This document shows positions 33,878-42,292 of a stretch of DNA of 64,000 bases, piece by piece. Position 1 is the first letter of the stretch. Every line of letters starts with the position of its first letter. The stretch covers positions 1-64,000 of the forward strand of contig NZ_AKJY01000021.1 in NCBI RefSeq assembly GCF_000282115.1, read 5' to 3'. The notes under the pieces were generated by a model. It was not told the origin of the DNA, searched no databases, and saw nothing but the letters and a program-made list of their open reading frames with translations. Both the position numbers and the translations under genes were made by a program. The DNA is from Chryseobacterium populi (GTDB lineage: Bacteria; Bacteroidota; Bacteroidia; Flavobacteriales; Weeksellaceae).

Positions 33878-35269
33878 TTATTTATCCATCCTCACAATTC
33901 TCGGCTGAAAGGTTCCAAGGATATCTACCAATTCACTTTGTGCATTCATCACCTCATTGATGTCTTTATAAGCCATTGGAGCTTCTTCTGCATTTCCACC
34001 CATCAAAGTGACATTCTTGAGCTTCAATTCTTTTTTGATGTCATTCTGAGTGAAAAGGCTCCGGCACTCTCCTCTGGAATAAGCTCTTCCTGCTCCATGT
34101 GAGGCTGAGTTCAAAGAATCCGGATTTCCTTTCCCGCGAACAATAAAACCTTTCGCAGTCATTGATCCGGGAATCATTCCCAATTCATTTTTATTGGCAG
34201 GCGTAGCTCCCTTTCTGTGAACAATCACTTCTTTTCCGTTATGAATCTCTTTCCATGCGAAATTGTGATGGTTTTCGATCCTTGCTTTTACCCTTCCTCC
34301 AACTGCTTTCACCAATCTTCTGTGAATATCGTCGTGGCAGGCTGATGCATAATCTCCGGCAAGATTCATTGCCGTCCAGTATTCCAGACCGAGATGGGTA
34401 TTCAGATCCAGCCAGGCAAAGTTCTGTGCTTCTTTTGGAAGTGGACACTGATCCATCGCAACTCTTGAATAATACTGAGCGATTTCGGCACCCAGTCCGC
34501 GGGATCCGCTGTGCGAAAGAATTCCCAGGTATTTCCCTTTTGGAAGCCCTATTTGTTCGTCTGCTTTTGTGATTTCAACCTCACCGAATTCCACAAAGTG
34601 ATTTCCTCCACCCGAAGACCCCATCTGCCTGATTGCTTTTCCTTTTAATCTTCTCAAAACCGGGATCATATCAAATGTATCTCTGTCAAAAATTTCATGA
34701 TCTACATGAGATTTATGTGTTTCATACATCCCGAATTTGGTATGTTCAGCCAGTACTTTTTCATATTTATCTTTAGCACCGTCAAGATATGAAACAGGTG
34801 TATCCAGAATACTGAGGCTCATTCTGCAGCCTATATCCATTCCGACTCCATAAGGAATCACTGCGTTTTCTACAGCGAGAACTCCACCGATGGGAAGGCC
34901 GTAACCGCTGTGTGCATCGGGCATTAGGGCTCCCTGTACCGATACGGGTAACTTTAAAGCCGTGTACAACTGGTTCATTGTTTCCTCTGAAATGTTGTTT
35001 CCGAAAATCTGAAAAGAGGCACGCTGTGTATTCAGCATTCTTTTTTCTGTTTTCTTAGATGAAAGCAATGCTTCTGCAATTTGTCCGAAGGTTAAATCTT
35101 TTTCAAAATTTTCCGGATTGAGCATAATTTCTTTTAAAAGAGATTTCACATAATGAATATTTTTAGTTGCAAAATTTCTTTTCATCACTTCCAAAGCAAT
35201 ATTTACACTTTGATTATTCGGATAACCTAATTTTAATATATCTTTTCCTTTAAGTTTTAAATTTCCCAT
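33878..35269 (-). CDS. rtcB: RNA-splicing ligase RtcB
   Basis: 463 aa. Ligates RNA ends 2,3-cyclic phosphate or 3-phosphate to 5-OH using GTP and Mn2+. Metal ligands are seen: Asp145 and Cys148 (GVGMDIGCRMS), His224 (GGGNHFVEFGE), His253 (ILSHSGSRGLG). The guanylylated His is expected at 391 (SASHGAGRAYSR), 72 residues before the end, as in characterised enzymes. First of four co-directional genes rtcB, NTase, prfH, TPR. It matches the RtcB2-PrfH pairing; the longer length is in range. No RtcA cyclase or RtcR regulator is next to it. Confidence 0.96.
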   Translation of the reverse strand: MGNLKLKGKDILKLGYPNNQSVNIALEVMKRNFATKNIHYVKSLLKEIMLNPENFEKDLTFGQIAEALLSSKKTEKRMLNTQRASFQIFGNNISEETMNQLYTALKLPVSVQGALMPDAHSGYGLPIGGVLAVENAVIPYGVGMDIGCRMSLSILDTPVSYLDGAKDKYEKVLAEHTKFGMYETHKSHVDHEIFDRDTFDMIPVLRRLKGKAIRQMGSSGGGNHFVEFGEVEITKADEQIGLPKGKYLGILSHSGSRGLGAEIAQYYSRVAMDQCPLPKEAQNFAWLDLNTHLGLEYWTAMNLAGDYASACHDDIHRRLVKAVGGRVKARIENHHNFAWKEIHNGKEVIVHRKGATPANKNELGMIPGSMTAKGFIVRGKGNPDSLNSASHGAGRAYSRGECRSLFTQNDIKKELKLKNVTLMGGNAEEAPMAYKDINEVMNAQSELVDILGTFQPRIVRMDK

Positions 35270-35402
35270 TGTTTTATAATTTAAAAATTAGATGTGAGAA
35301 GTTAGATTTTATACTTCCAAAAGGCACATCGATTTTATTTCAACTAAAAATTTAGTTTATTTTTTATTGAATGATCATGAAATTGAAAAACTCATAGGAC
35401 AG

Positions 35403-35438
35403 AGATTCTTCATTTCACTACCTTCATTCAAAATGATA
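35403..35438 (-). repeat. Dispersed intergenic repeat, family A, copy 2
   Basis: Minus strand ATCATTTTGAATGAAGGTAG followed by TGAAATGAAGAATCT; diverged copy of the element at 13100-13142, sharing the TCATTYTGAA start and GAAGAATCT end. Confidence 0.5.
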
Positions 35439-35483
35439 TTAAAAAAAGATTCCGGGGAAACTGAAGTTTAAAATATTGCGCAA

Positions 35484-35517
35484 TAAAAAACCCGAAATCT
35501 CTACGACTCCGGGTTTT
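35484..35517 (-). terminator. Terminator behind the 25-codon ORF
   Basis: Stem AAAACCCG/CGGGTTTT with T6 on the minus strand, 22 nt after the ORF stop and 215 nt before rtcB. It closes the mini-gene or acts as an attenuator upstream of rtcB. Confidence 0.82.
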
Positions 35518-35539
35518 GATATTTCATTGTACTGTTATT

Positions 35540-35617
35540 CTAAGAATGTACCAAACCACGAAGCCTCACCACTGTAAGTGGCAAACCGATTGGAGAATTT
35601 TGATCAAATCTGAACAT
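35540..35617 (-). CDS. Candidate 25-aa small protein or leader peptide upstream of rtcB
   Basis: A 25-codon ORF, ATG at 35617 to TAG at 35540, starts MFRFDQNSPIG and ends VRLRGLVHS. It is flanked by an exact -7 box about 42 nt upstream and a strong terminator 22 nt downstream, so it forms a complete transcription unit of roughly 170 nt on the same strand as rtcB. The centre (CCACT-TAC-AGTGG) can also fold, so the active molecule may be the RNA. No family recognised. Whether it is a peptide, an attenuating leader of the repair operon or an sRNA cannot be decided here. Confidence 0.5.
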   Translation of the reverse strand: MFRFDQNSPIGLPLTVVRLRGLVHS

Positions 35618-35658
35618 TGCTTCGTTGTTTTTAAATGGTTAAACTTTATTTTCTGGTG

Positions 35659-35666
35659 CAAATATA
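35659..35666 (-). promoter_or_regulatory. Promoter -7 box of the 25-codon unit
   Basis: Minus strand TATATTTG, exact match. A TTTG sits at 35693-35696 but 26 nt away, longer than the usual -33 spacing. Confidence 0.6.
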
Positions 35667-35901
35667 AAATAATTTATTAAAATCCTACTCACCAAAGTCA
35701 ATCATATTTCCCAAATTACATAACATTCATTTTTTTGTTATTGTTTTCTCCTAAGATTAACCTATTAACAACATTAATAATTCTTATATTCTATTTTATA
35801 GCTTTTTTCTTTTTAAATTTTATATTTCTTTATTCTTCATTTTGCTTGCTTTTAATTATTTCATACACAAAAACATACTTTTTATAAAAAAATATATTCT
35901 A

Positions 35902-35909
35902 TAGCTTTG
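35902..35909 (+). promoter_or_regulatory. Promoter -7 box of the lipoprotein hydrolase gene
   Basis: TAGCTTTG, exact match, giving a leader of about 14 nt. Confidence 0.55.
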
Positions 35910-35926
35910 TTCCTTTAAAATATGAA

Positions 35927-36898
35927 ATGAAAAAAAAATTAACACAGAGCTTATTTAAACATCTATTATTCGTAGCATTTTCCTGTATCATTTTTTTAAC
36001 ATCTTGTAGCAAAGATGATGATTACATTGAAACAAGCCTTGAATCACCTATAATTCAGAATAATCCGCAGGGAGGTTATCCGTTAATAATAAAGCAAGTT
36101 CCTTATATTAAAATGAATATGCCTGAAGAACCACAAAAGCTTATTTATGATGAAAATAAGAATGATGTAACTCTTTCTGCCATTAAAGATACAATTGTTG
36201 TTATTATTGAAGGTGGGCCTACACATACTTTAGGTGAAGATTTAGGACAAATTAAAGGGGCTATTAACTCTGACGGGCTTCCTAATCACACAGTCGTAGG
36301 TATGCGACAGGCTCATAACATCAATCCTACGGTTTTTGGGAGTGGTACATCATTTACAAATGCCAACGCCCAAGAAGTGAATATTCAGACTATTGGGATT
36401 GTAGAAAAAGTAATAACCTGGTTAAAATCAAATAACAAGGTCGTTTATTTATTTGGTCACTCAAATGGTAGCCTTATTGTTCAAAACTATATGTCCTCCG
36501 GTAAAATAAGCCCCAATGGTTATGTGATTACCGGAACAAGATTAAAACCCGTTCAAGCATTTATAGATAACTATCCCAATAACATTGATGTTTCATTTAC
36601 TAACGGAATAACAGTTGTAACCACCAATGTTCCTTCCGATCAAATACCCTATTTCAATGTCGTTTCAAAGTTACAGCTTAATCATAACAAAAATTACATA
36701 ACCCTCTTAGCAGGAAATCCAATGCTATCCAACACTGTATATTCATTATCCGGAAAGGATGAAGCAATAGGAAGAATAGAACTTGACGAAAAAAGTTTTC
36801 TAGAGAACAATCAAATCTCTACAATTTTCGAAGCTGATGGAGATCATAGTGATGCCTCAGCCGGTATTATACCTGCATTGAAGTTTCTCAGATTATAA
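35927..36898 (+). CDS. Lipoprotein with alpha/beta-hydrolase features
   Basis: 323 aa, not assigned to a named family. Signal peptide with lipobox LTSC (Cys27), then SKDDD, a good surface-export signal. VVIIEGGPTH near 91 recalls an oxyanion loop, FGHSNGS at 177-182 is a nucleophile elbow with Ser179, and DGDHSDASAG near 304 offers His307 as the catalytic base. Together these suggest a serine hydrolase displayed at the cell surface. The gene stands alone after 230 nt of very AT-rich sequence; no link to its neighbours. Substrate unknown. Confidence 0.72.
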   Translation: MKKKLTQSLFKHLLFVAFSCIIFLTSCSKDDDYIETSLESPIIQNNPQGGYPLIIKQVPYIKMNMPEEPQKLIYDENKNDVTLSAIKDTIVVIIEGGPTHTLGEDLGQIKGAINSDGLPNHTVVGMRQAHNINPTVFGSGTSFTNANAQEVNIQTIGIVEKVITWLKSNNKVVYLFGHSNGSLIVQNYMSSGKISPNGYVITGTRLKPVQAFIDNYPNNIDVSFTNGITVVTTNVPSDQIPYFNVVSKLQLNHNKNYITLLAGNPMLSNTVYSLSGKDEAIGRIELDEKSFLENNQISTIFEADGDHSDASAGIIPALKFLRL

Positions 36899-36939
36899 AC
36901 CTATTTATTAATCCTATAATTTTAATCAATCATAAAAAT

Positions 36940-36980
36940 AAAAAGACCAATTCTGCTATTGAATTGGTCTTTTTATTTTT
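36940..36980 (+). terminator. Bidirectional terminator after the lipoprotein hydrolase
   Basis: AAAAGACCAATTC/GAATTGGTCTTTT stem with a 7-nt loop and a T-rich tail. It can also serve the convergent mutase gene, which ends at 37072. Confidence 0.88.
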
Positions 36981-37071
36981 CTATAAACGTTCAAATTTTC
37001 GTAATAAAAACAAATACAGGATTATCTATCAAATCGGCATATTTATTTACCTATATGTCGTCTATATATTT

Positions 37072-39192
37072 TTATTCTTCTAAAAAATTCTCTAAAATAT
37101 CCACAGCACACTTTGGAAGATTGGTTCCCGGGCCGAAAATAAAATCAGCTCCGTTCGCATACAGAAATTCATAATCCTGTTGCGGAATAACTCCACCAAC
37201 GACGATTGTAATATCATCTGCTCCGAGCTTTTTCAATTCTTCAACAACCTGCGGGACTAAAGTTTTATGTCCGGCAGCCAATGATGATACCCCCAAAATA
37301 TGAATATCATTTTCGACAGCCTGTTTAGCCACTTCTTCCGGAGTCTGGAATAACGGGGCAACGTCTACGTCAAATCCCATATCTGCAAACGCTGTGGCCA
37401 CTACTTTTGCACCTCTGTCGTGGCCATCCTGTCCCATTTTAGCAACCATTAATCTTGGGCGGCGTCCTTCTTCTTCTTCAAACTTTTGAGTCAGTTGAAG
37501 GGCTTTTTCAAAATATTCATTTTTACCGGCATTCATCGCGTATACTCCAGAAATTGTTTTAATATTTGCTTTATATCTGCCGAAGCTTTCTTCCATAGCA
37601 TCACTCATTTCGCCTAAAGTTACTCTTCTTCTTGCAGCTTCAATACATAATGCCAACAGATTTCCTTTTCCTGTTTTTGCAGATTCTCTGATTTCGTTCA
37701 GAATCTGCTCAACAGCTTCAGTATTTCTGTTTGCTTTTATCATATCCAGCCTTTCAATCTGCTTTCTGCGAACTTCAGTATTATCGATGTCAAGGATTTC
37801 TATTTCCTCCTGCTTTAATGAAGATTTAAACGAATTTACCCCGATAATAAATTCTTCGCTGCTATCAATTTTTGCCTGTTTTTTGGCAGCTGCTTCTTCA
37901 ATTCTCATTTTCGGAATTCCGGCTTCGATGGCTTTTGTCATTCCTCCCTCCTTTTCTACCTCATCGATGTATCGCATTGCTTCTTCAATCATCTGCTGGG
38001 TGAGGCTTTCAACCAGATGACTTCCCCCCATCGGATCCACTACATCGCAGATTCCGCTTTCCTGCTGCAAAATAATCTGTGTATTTCTTGCTATTTTCGC
38101 TGAATAATCTGTTGGAAGGGCAATCGCTTCATCCAATGCATTGGTATGTAAAGACTGCGTTCCGCCCAATGCTGAAGACAGAGCTTCAATTGCCGTTCTT
38201 GTAATATTATTAAAAGGTTCCTGCTCTGTCAAAGACCAGCCTGAAGTCTGGGAATGAGTTCTTAATGCTAAAGATTTCTGATTCTGGGGATTGAACTGCT
38301 TTAAAAGGTTTGCCCAGATATATCTTGCAGCACGCATTTTAGCAATTTCCATAAAGTGATTCATTCCTATTGCCCAGAAAAATGACAGCCGCGGTGCGAA
38401 ATCATCCACATTCATTCCTGCTTTAATCCCTGTTCTCACATATTCCAGGCCATCTGCTAACGTATAGGCCATCTCTAAAACAGGAGTTGCCCCTGCTTCC
38501 TGCATATGATATCCTGAGATGGAAATCGAATTAAATTTAGGAATGTTCAGGGAAGTATATTCAAAGATATCGGCAATGATTTTCATGGAAGGAGCAGGTG
38601 GATAGATGTATGTATTTCTCACCATGAATTCCTTTAAAATATCATTCTGTATCGTTCCTGAAAGCAATTCCTGCTTTACGCCCTGCTCTTCGGCAGCAAC
38701 GATATAGAATGATAAAACCGGAAGCACCGCACCATTCATTGTCATGGAAACGGAGATCTGATCTAACGGAATTTCATTAAAGAGGATCTTCATATCTTCA
38801 ACAGAATCGATTGCTACTCCTGCTTTTCCTACATCCCCTACTACTCTGGCGTGATCTGAATCATACCCTCTGTGCGTCGCCAGATCAAAAGCTACGGAAA
38901 GTCCTTTCTGACCTGCTGCGAGGTTTCGTCTGTAGAATGCATTAGATTCTTCTGCTGTGGAAAATCCTGCATACTGTCGGATCGTCCATGGTTTCTGAAC
39001 ATACATTGTGGAATAAGGACCTCTTAAGTAAGGTGCAATTCCCGGAGAAGTCTGGGTTAAGGATTCATCTTTAATATCCTGATTGGTATAAGATGATTTC
39101 AGTTCTAATCCATCCTTTTCAAAACTATAAATTTCACCGTTTTTGGGTGATATATTTACTTCCAGTTTTTTTACAGAAATTGTCTTTCGCAT
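37072..39192 (-). CDS. Methylmalonyl-CoA mutase, large (catalytic) subunit
   Basis: 706 aa from [11 protein letters not shown] frame 15 codons longer exists, but a -7-like box lies inside it. Converts methylmalonyl-CoA and succinyl-CoA with adenosylcobalamin. The TIM-barrel includes [20 protein letters not shown] and [16 protein letters not shown], and [16 protein letters not shown] further on. The C-terminal B12 domain (about 570-706) has the base-off motif DGHDRGAK with the His that binds cobalt. No small subunit gene is adjacent, although this subunit is complete in its catalytic parts. The chaperone gene meaB is 7 kb away. Normal length. Confidence 0.95.
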   Translation of the reverse strand: MRKTISVKKLEVNISPKNGEIYSFEKDGLELKSSYTNQDIKDESLTQTSPGIAPYLRGPYSTMYVQKPWTIRQYAGFSTAEESNAFYRRNLAAGQKGLSVAFDLATHRGYDSDHARVVGDVGKAGVAIDSVEDMKILFNEIPLDQISVSMTMNGAVLPVLSFYIVAAEEQGVKQELLSGTIQNDILKEFMVRNTYIYPPAPSMKIIADIFEYTSLNIPKFNSISISGYHMQEAGATPVLEMAYTLADGLEYVRTGIKAGMNVDDFAPRLSFFWAIGMNHFMEIAKMRAARYIWANLLKQFNPQNQKSLALRTHSQTSGWSLTEQEPFNNITRTAIEALSSALGGTQSLHTNALDEAIALPTDYSAKIARNTQIILQQESGICDVVDPMGGSHLVESLTQQMIEEAMRYIDEVEKEGGMTKAIEAGIPKMRIEEAAAKKQAKIDSSEEFIIGVNSFKSSLKQEEIEILDIDNTEVRRKQIERLDMIKANRNTEAVEQILNEIRESAKTGKGNLLALCIEAARRRVTLGEMSDAMEESFGRYKANIKTISGVYAMNAGKNEYFEKALQLTQKFEEEEGRRPRLMVAKMGQDGHDRGAKVVATAFADMGFDVDVAPLFQTPEEVAKQAVENDIHILGVSSLAAGHKTLVPQVVEELKKLGADDITIVVGGVIPQQDYEFLYANGADFIFGPGTNLPKCAVDILENFLEE

Positions 39193-39210
39193 TCCAATGA
39201 TTTTATCCCG

Positions 39211-39218
39211 TAAAGTTA
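39211..39218 (-). promoter_or_regulatory. Possible -7 box of the mutase gene
   Basis: Minus strand TAACTTTA, 7 of 8 positions. It lies 19 nt before the ATG at 39192 and inside the longer frame. Confidence 0.4.
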
Positions 39219-39276
39219 ATTTTTTTGAATGAAACATGAAACCTCATTTAATCTCTTTGGAATATGTGAATTAACC

Positions 39277-39314
39277 TAACGAGAAATCCGGGCAATTGCC
39301 CGGATTTCTCGTTA
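39277..39314 (-). other. Perfect 38-bp palindrome after the prolyl oligopeptidase gene
   Basis: Two 19-nt arms (TAACGAGAAATCCGGGCAA and its exact complement) with no mismatch. The RNA would be a long GC-centred hairpin. No T run follows on the minus strand, so it is not a standard terminator, though it ends 16 nt after the stop codon. Confidence 0.75.
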
Positions 39315-39329
39315 TATCATGTATGCTAT

Positions 39330-41432
39330 TTATTTTTTAATTCCCATTTCATACAATGCAAAAGAAAGTAAGTCTGCATTTTCACCAATCACCTGCTCTG
39401 TGGATCTTCCTGCCCCATGCCCTGCATTTTTTTCGATTCTTAAAAGGACTGGATTTTTACAAGCCTGCTTTTCCTGCAGTTCAGCCCCGAATTTGAATGA
39501 GTGGGCCGGAACTACTCTGTCATCATGATCACTTGTAATAATCATCGTTGACGGATAGCATGTTCCTGCTTTCACATTATGCACGGGTGAATAAGATTTA
39601 AGGTATTCAAACATTTCTTTGTTATCTTCTGCTGTTCCGTAATCGTATGACCATCCTGCACCTGCTGTAAATTTGTTGTATCTCAACATATCTAATACAC
39701 CAACTCCGGGGAATGCCACTTTCGCCAAATCAGGACGCATTGTCATGGTAGCGCCTACCAACAATCCGCCATTTGATCTTCCGGAAAGAGCCATATATTC
39801 TTTTGAGGTATAGCCTTTAGCCTGTAAGTATTCTCCGGCTGCAATGAAATCTTCAAAAACATTTTTTTTCTGCATTTTGGTTCCTGCATCATGCCATTTT
39901 TTACCATATTCACCGCCGCCGCGGATATTCGGAACAGCATAAATCCCCCCGTTTTCCATCCATACTGCATTCACTACTGAGAATGCAGGCTGTAAGCTTA
40001 TATTGAAACCTCCGTAAGAATACAGGATGGTAGGGTTTTTCCCGTCAAGTTTGGTTCCTTTTTTATAATTAATCATCATCGGAATTTTTGTTCCGTCCTT
40101 TGAGGTATAGAAAACCTGTTCGGAAATGTAATCTTCAGAATTAAAATTCACTTTCGGCTTTTGATATACCTCTGATTTTCCGGTGTCTGCATTAAATTTA
40201 TATGTTGTTCCGGGAGTAATATAATTGGTAAATGAGAAATACAGCTCTTTTTCAGTTTCTTTTCCACCGAAACCGGAAATATTTCCTTTTCCCGGTAATG
40301 CAATCTCTCTGATCAGCTTTCCTTTTTTATCATACTGCTTTACCTGATCAATAGCATCGATCATATAGGTTGCAAAGAAATAACCGCCACCTGTAGAAAT
40401 TCCCAGTACGTTTTCGGTTTCAGGAATTACATCTTTCCAACCATCCGGAGAAGGATTTTTGATGCTTGTCTTCACTAAACGCATATTCGGAGCACTTTTA
40501 TCGGTAAAGATAAAAAGATCATCTCCTTCCGTATCCACAATACTTGCGTTGATATCAAATCCTTTTACAATCTGCACAAAATCGCCCCCGTTTTTCAGGT
40601 CTTTTATGTACAGTTCGTTCCCATTGGTTGCATCAGCAGCTGAAATGATAAGGTATCTCTCGTCTTCAGAAACATCTGCTCCTATGTATCTGCGCTGTAT
40701 TTTATCTCCTCCGAAGATCAGCTTGTCTTCTGATTGTTTTGTTCCAAGCTTATGGAAGTATACTTTATGTTTATCGGTCATTCCGGAAAGTACAGTTCCT
40801 TCTTTTGGCTTGTCATAGCTGGAATAATAGAACCCCTGATCTCCCTGCCATGAAATTCCACTGAATTTTACATCGACCAGCGTTTCGTCGATCTGTTTTT
40901 TGGTAACGGCATCAAGAATAATGATCTTATTCCAGTCACTTCCGCCTTCGGAAATAGAATAAGCAGCTAAATTCCCTTTTTTATTGAATGATAGCTGAGA
41001 AAGTGAGGTGGTTCCTTTGTCTGAAAATTTATTCGGATCTAAAAATACTTCTGTAGCCTTTGTTTTATTGTTCGTTCTGTACAAAACAGATTGTGCCTGT
41101 AAGCCGTCATTTTTATAGTAATAGGTGTATTCACCTTCTTTAAATGGAGCTGAGATCTTTTCATAATTCCAGATATCCCGAAGTTGATTTTTAATACTTT
41201 CCCTGAAGGGAATTTTTGAAAGATAATTCTGGCTGAAAGCGACTTCTTCATCCACCCATTTTTTAGTGGGTTCAGAGTCGTTTTCCAGGTCTCTGAAAGG
41301 ATCTGCCACTGCAGTTCCGAAATAGGTATCTGTCTGTTTTCCTTTTAAAGCTTTAGGATAATTCATTTTTTGGGAATAAAAAGACGCTGAAAACAAAACT
41401 CCAGCTGTTAACAAGATAGGTTTAAGATTCAT
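39330..41432 (-). CDS. Prolyl oligopeptidase (S9A)
   Basis: 700 aa from MNLKPILLTAG, chosen over a frame 6 codons longer because the -7 box overlaps that start. A cleavable signal peptide ends near SASFYSQ, so the protein is exported to the periplasm. Residues about 70-400 form the seven-bladed beta-propeller that gates the active site. The hydrolase domain holds the nucleophile Ser in LSGRSNGGLLVG, the Asp in SDHDDRVVP and the His in NAGHGAGR. It cleaves proline-containing peptides after Pro. Followed by a perfect 38-bp palindrome. Confidence 0.95.
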   Translation of the reverse strand: MNLKPILLTAGVLFSASFYSQKMNYPKALKGKQTDTYFGTAVADPFRDLENDSEPTKKWVDEEVAFSQNYLSKIPFRESIKNQLRDIWNYEKISAPFKEGEYTYYYKNDGLQAQSVLYRTNNKTKATEVFLDPNKFSDKGTTSLSQLSFNKKGNLAAYSISEGGSDWNKIIILDAVTKKQIDETLVDVKFSGISWQGDQGFYYSSYDKPKEGTVLSGMTDKHKVYFHKLGTKQSEDKLIFGGDKIQRRYIGADVSEDERYLIISAADATNGNELYIKDLKNGGDFVQIVKGFDINASIVDTEGDDLFIFTDKSAPNMRLVKTSIKNPSPDGWKDVIPETENVLGISTGGGYFFATYMIDAIDQVKQYDKKGKLIREIALPGKGNISGFGGKETEKELYFSFTNYITPGTTYKFNADTGKSEVYQKPKVNFNSEDYISEQVFYTSKDGTKIPMMINYKKGTKLDGKNPTILYSYGGFNISLQPAFSVVNAVWMENGGIYAVPNIRGGGEYGKKWHDAGTKMQKKNVFEDFIAAGEYLQAKGYTSKEYMALSGRSNGGLLVGATMTMRPDLAKVAFPGVGVLDMLRYNKFTAGAGWSYDYGTAEDNKEMFEYLKSYSPVHNVKAGTCYPSTMIITSDHDDRVVPAHSFKFGAELQEKQACKNPVLLRIEKNAGHGAGRSTEQVIGENADLLSFALYEMGIKK

Positions 41433-41447
41433 ACCGAACGATTTTCT

Positions 41448-41455
41448 CAAAAATA
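41448..41455 (-). promoter_or_regulatory. Promoter -7 box of the prolyl oligopeptidase gene
   Basis: Minus strand TATTTTTG, exact match, about 15 nt upstream of the ATG at 41432. It overlaps the 41450 start. Confidence 0.55.
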
Positions 41456-41471
41456 CGCAAAGTATATGAAA

Positions 41472-41499
41472 TAAAAAAAGCCACTGGCTGTCAGCGGCT
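41472..41499 (-). terminator. Terminator of the 226-aa exported protein gene
   Basis: Stem AGCCGCTG/CAGTGGCT with one mismatch and T7 on the minus strand. Confidence 0.8.
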
Positions 41500-41524
41500 C
41501 CGAAATTTATTTAAAAAAGTAAAA

Positions 41525-42205
41525 TTACTTATTCTTAGGGTTAAATTTTTTAAAATAGAATTCATATAGCTTTCCAGCCAATTCTTCCGCACCGCCATTC
41601 CAATAATAGGTATTTTCATTTTTCTTTATCTGATACAGTTTAAATCTCTGGGTAACGGAAATGATTTTATCTGCTTTTTTCACTTCATTTGTTACAATAT
41701 TCAGGTAATTTTTAAGTTCTTCTCCAGTTACTTTCTTTTCATCTTTAAATTCCGGGTCGGAAATTTTTGCCGGAACTTTAAAAGTCACTTCAAAGTTGAC
41801 ACCGGAAACCACTTGATTCTGATCGGTTTCGTGGGGTAATGATTCGATATTTTTCACTACATAATTTGCATTTTTAAAATTATCCAACATTACATTAAAA
41901 AATATTTGGGATTCTGCTTTAGATTGATTCGCTGTTTCTTCAGAAAATCCGGAAAGGAAATTCTGTGTAAGGTTGTCTACTTCTTTGGAATAGGAATCTC
42001 TGGCGCTGATCTGATAGACATTATCTTTTCCTAAAAAGGGTTCTAAATAGCCATTAAGACTGGTCAAAGCCTGATCATCATATTTTACGAGAGCATTAAA
42101 ATACAGATTGAAGACTTCCTGCGGCTTTAAATTGTTATTCTGGGCAGAGATCTTTTGAAATCCTAACAATAGTATTAAAAATAAAATAGCATAGCTTTTC
42201 TTCAT
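41525..42205 (-). CDS. Exported protein of unknown function
   Basis: 226 aa, no family recognised. Signal peptide 1-21 (AILFLILLLGFQKISAQ), then a mostly helical N-terminal half with KPQEVFNLYFNALVKYDDQ and a beta-rich half ending FYFKKFNPK. The layout, with a conserved Trp near the end (TYYWNGG), resembles small periplasmic NTF2-like or DUF4783-type domains, but I cannot assign it. Monocistronic between prfA and the oligopeptidase, with its own terminator. Confidence 0.7.
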   Translation of the reverse strand: MKKSYAILFLILLLGFQKISAQNNNLKPQEVFNLYFNALVKYDDQALTSLNGYLEPFLGKDNVYQISARDSYSKEVDNLTQNFLSGFSEETANQSKAESQIFFNVMLDNFKNANYVVKNIESLPHETDQNQVVSGVNFEVTFKVPAKISDPEFKDEKKVTGEELKNYLNIVTNEVKKADKIISVTQRFKLYQIKKNENTYYWNGGAEELAGKLYEFYFKKFNPKNK

Positions 42206-42243
42206 AACTAACAGTTTTTTTATAGTGTTTAAAAAATTGGGCC

Positions 42244-42274
42244 AAAAAAAAGGCCCTTGAAGACATCAAGAGCC
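42244..42274 (-). terminator. Terminator of prfA
   Basis: Stem GGCTCTTGA/TCAAGGGCC (one G-T pair) followed by T8 on the minus strand. Confidence 0.9.
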
Positions 42275-42292
42275 GGCATATGATAAACTTTT

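Larger units (their letters stand above)
35270..35926. other. 657-nt intergenic region between rtcB and lipoprotein hydrolase genes
   Basis: From left to right it holds the rtcB 5-prime region with a possible weak box at 35283-35290 (TAATTTTT, 7/8), repeat family A copy 2 (35403-35438), a terminator (35484-35517), a 25-codon ORF (35540-35617) and its promoter (35659-35666), all on the minus strand. From 35667 to 35901 the sequence is very AT-rich with no ORF or hairpin I can support, then the promoter of the plus-strand gene. Confidence 0.7.

Noticed and set aside
35641..35926. A tRNA, riboswitch or transposon remnant in the AT-rich gap
   Set aside because: No cloverleaf, no TTCRA-like arm, no long terminal repeats and no transposase-like frame were found.
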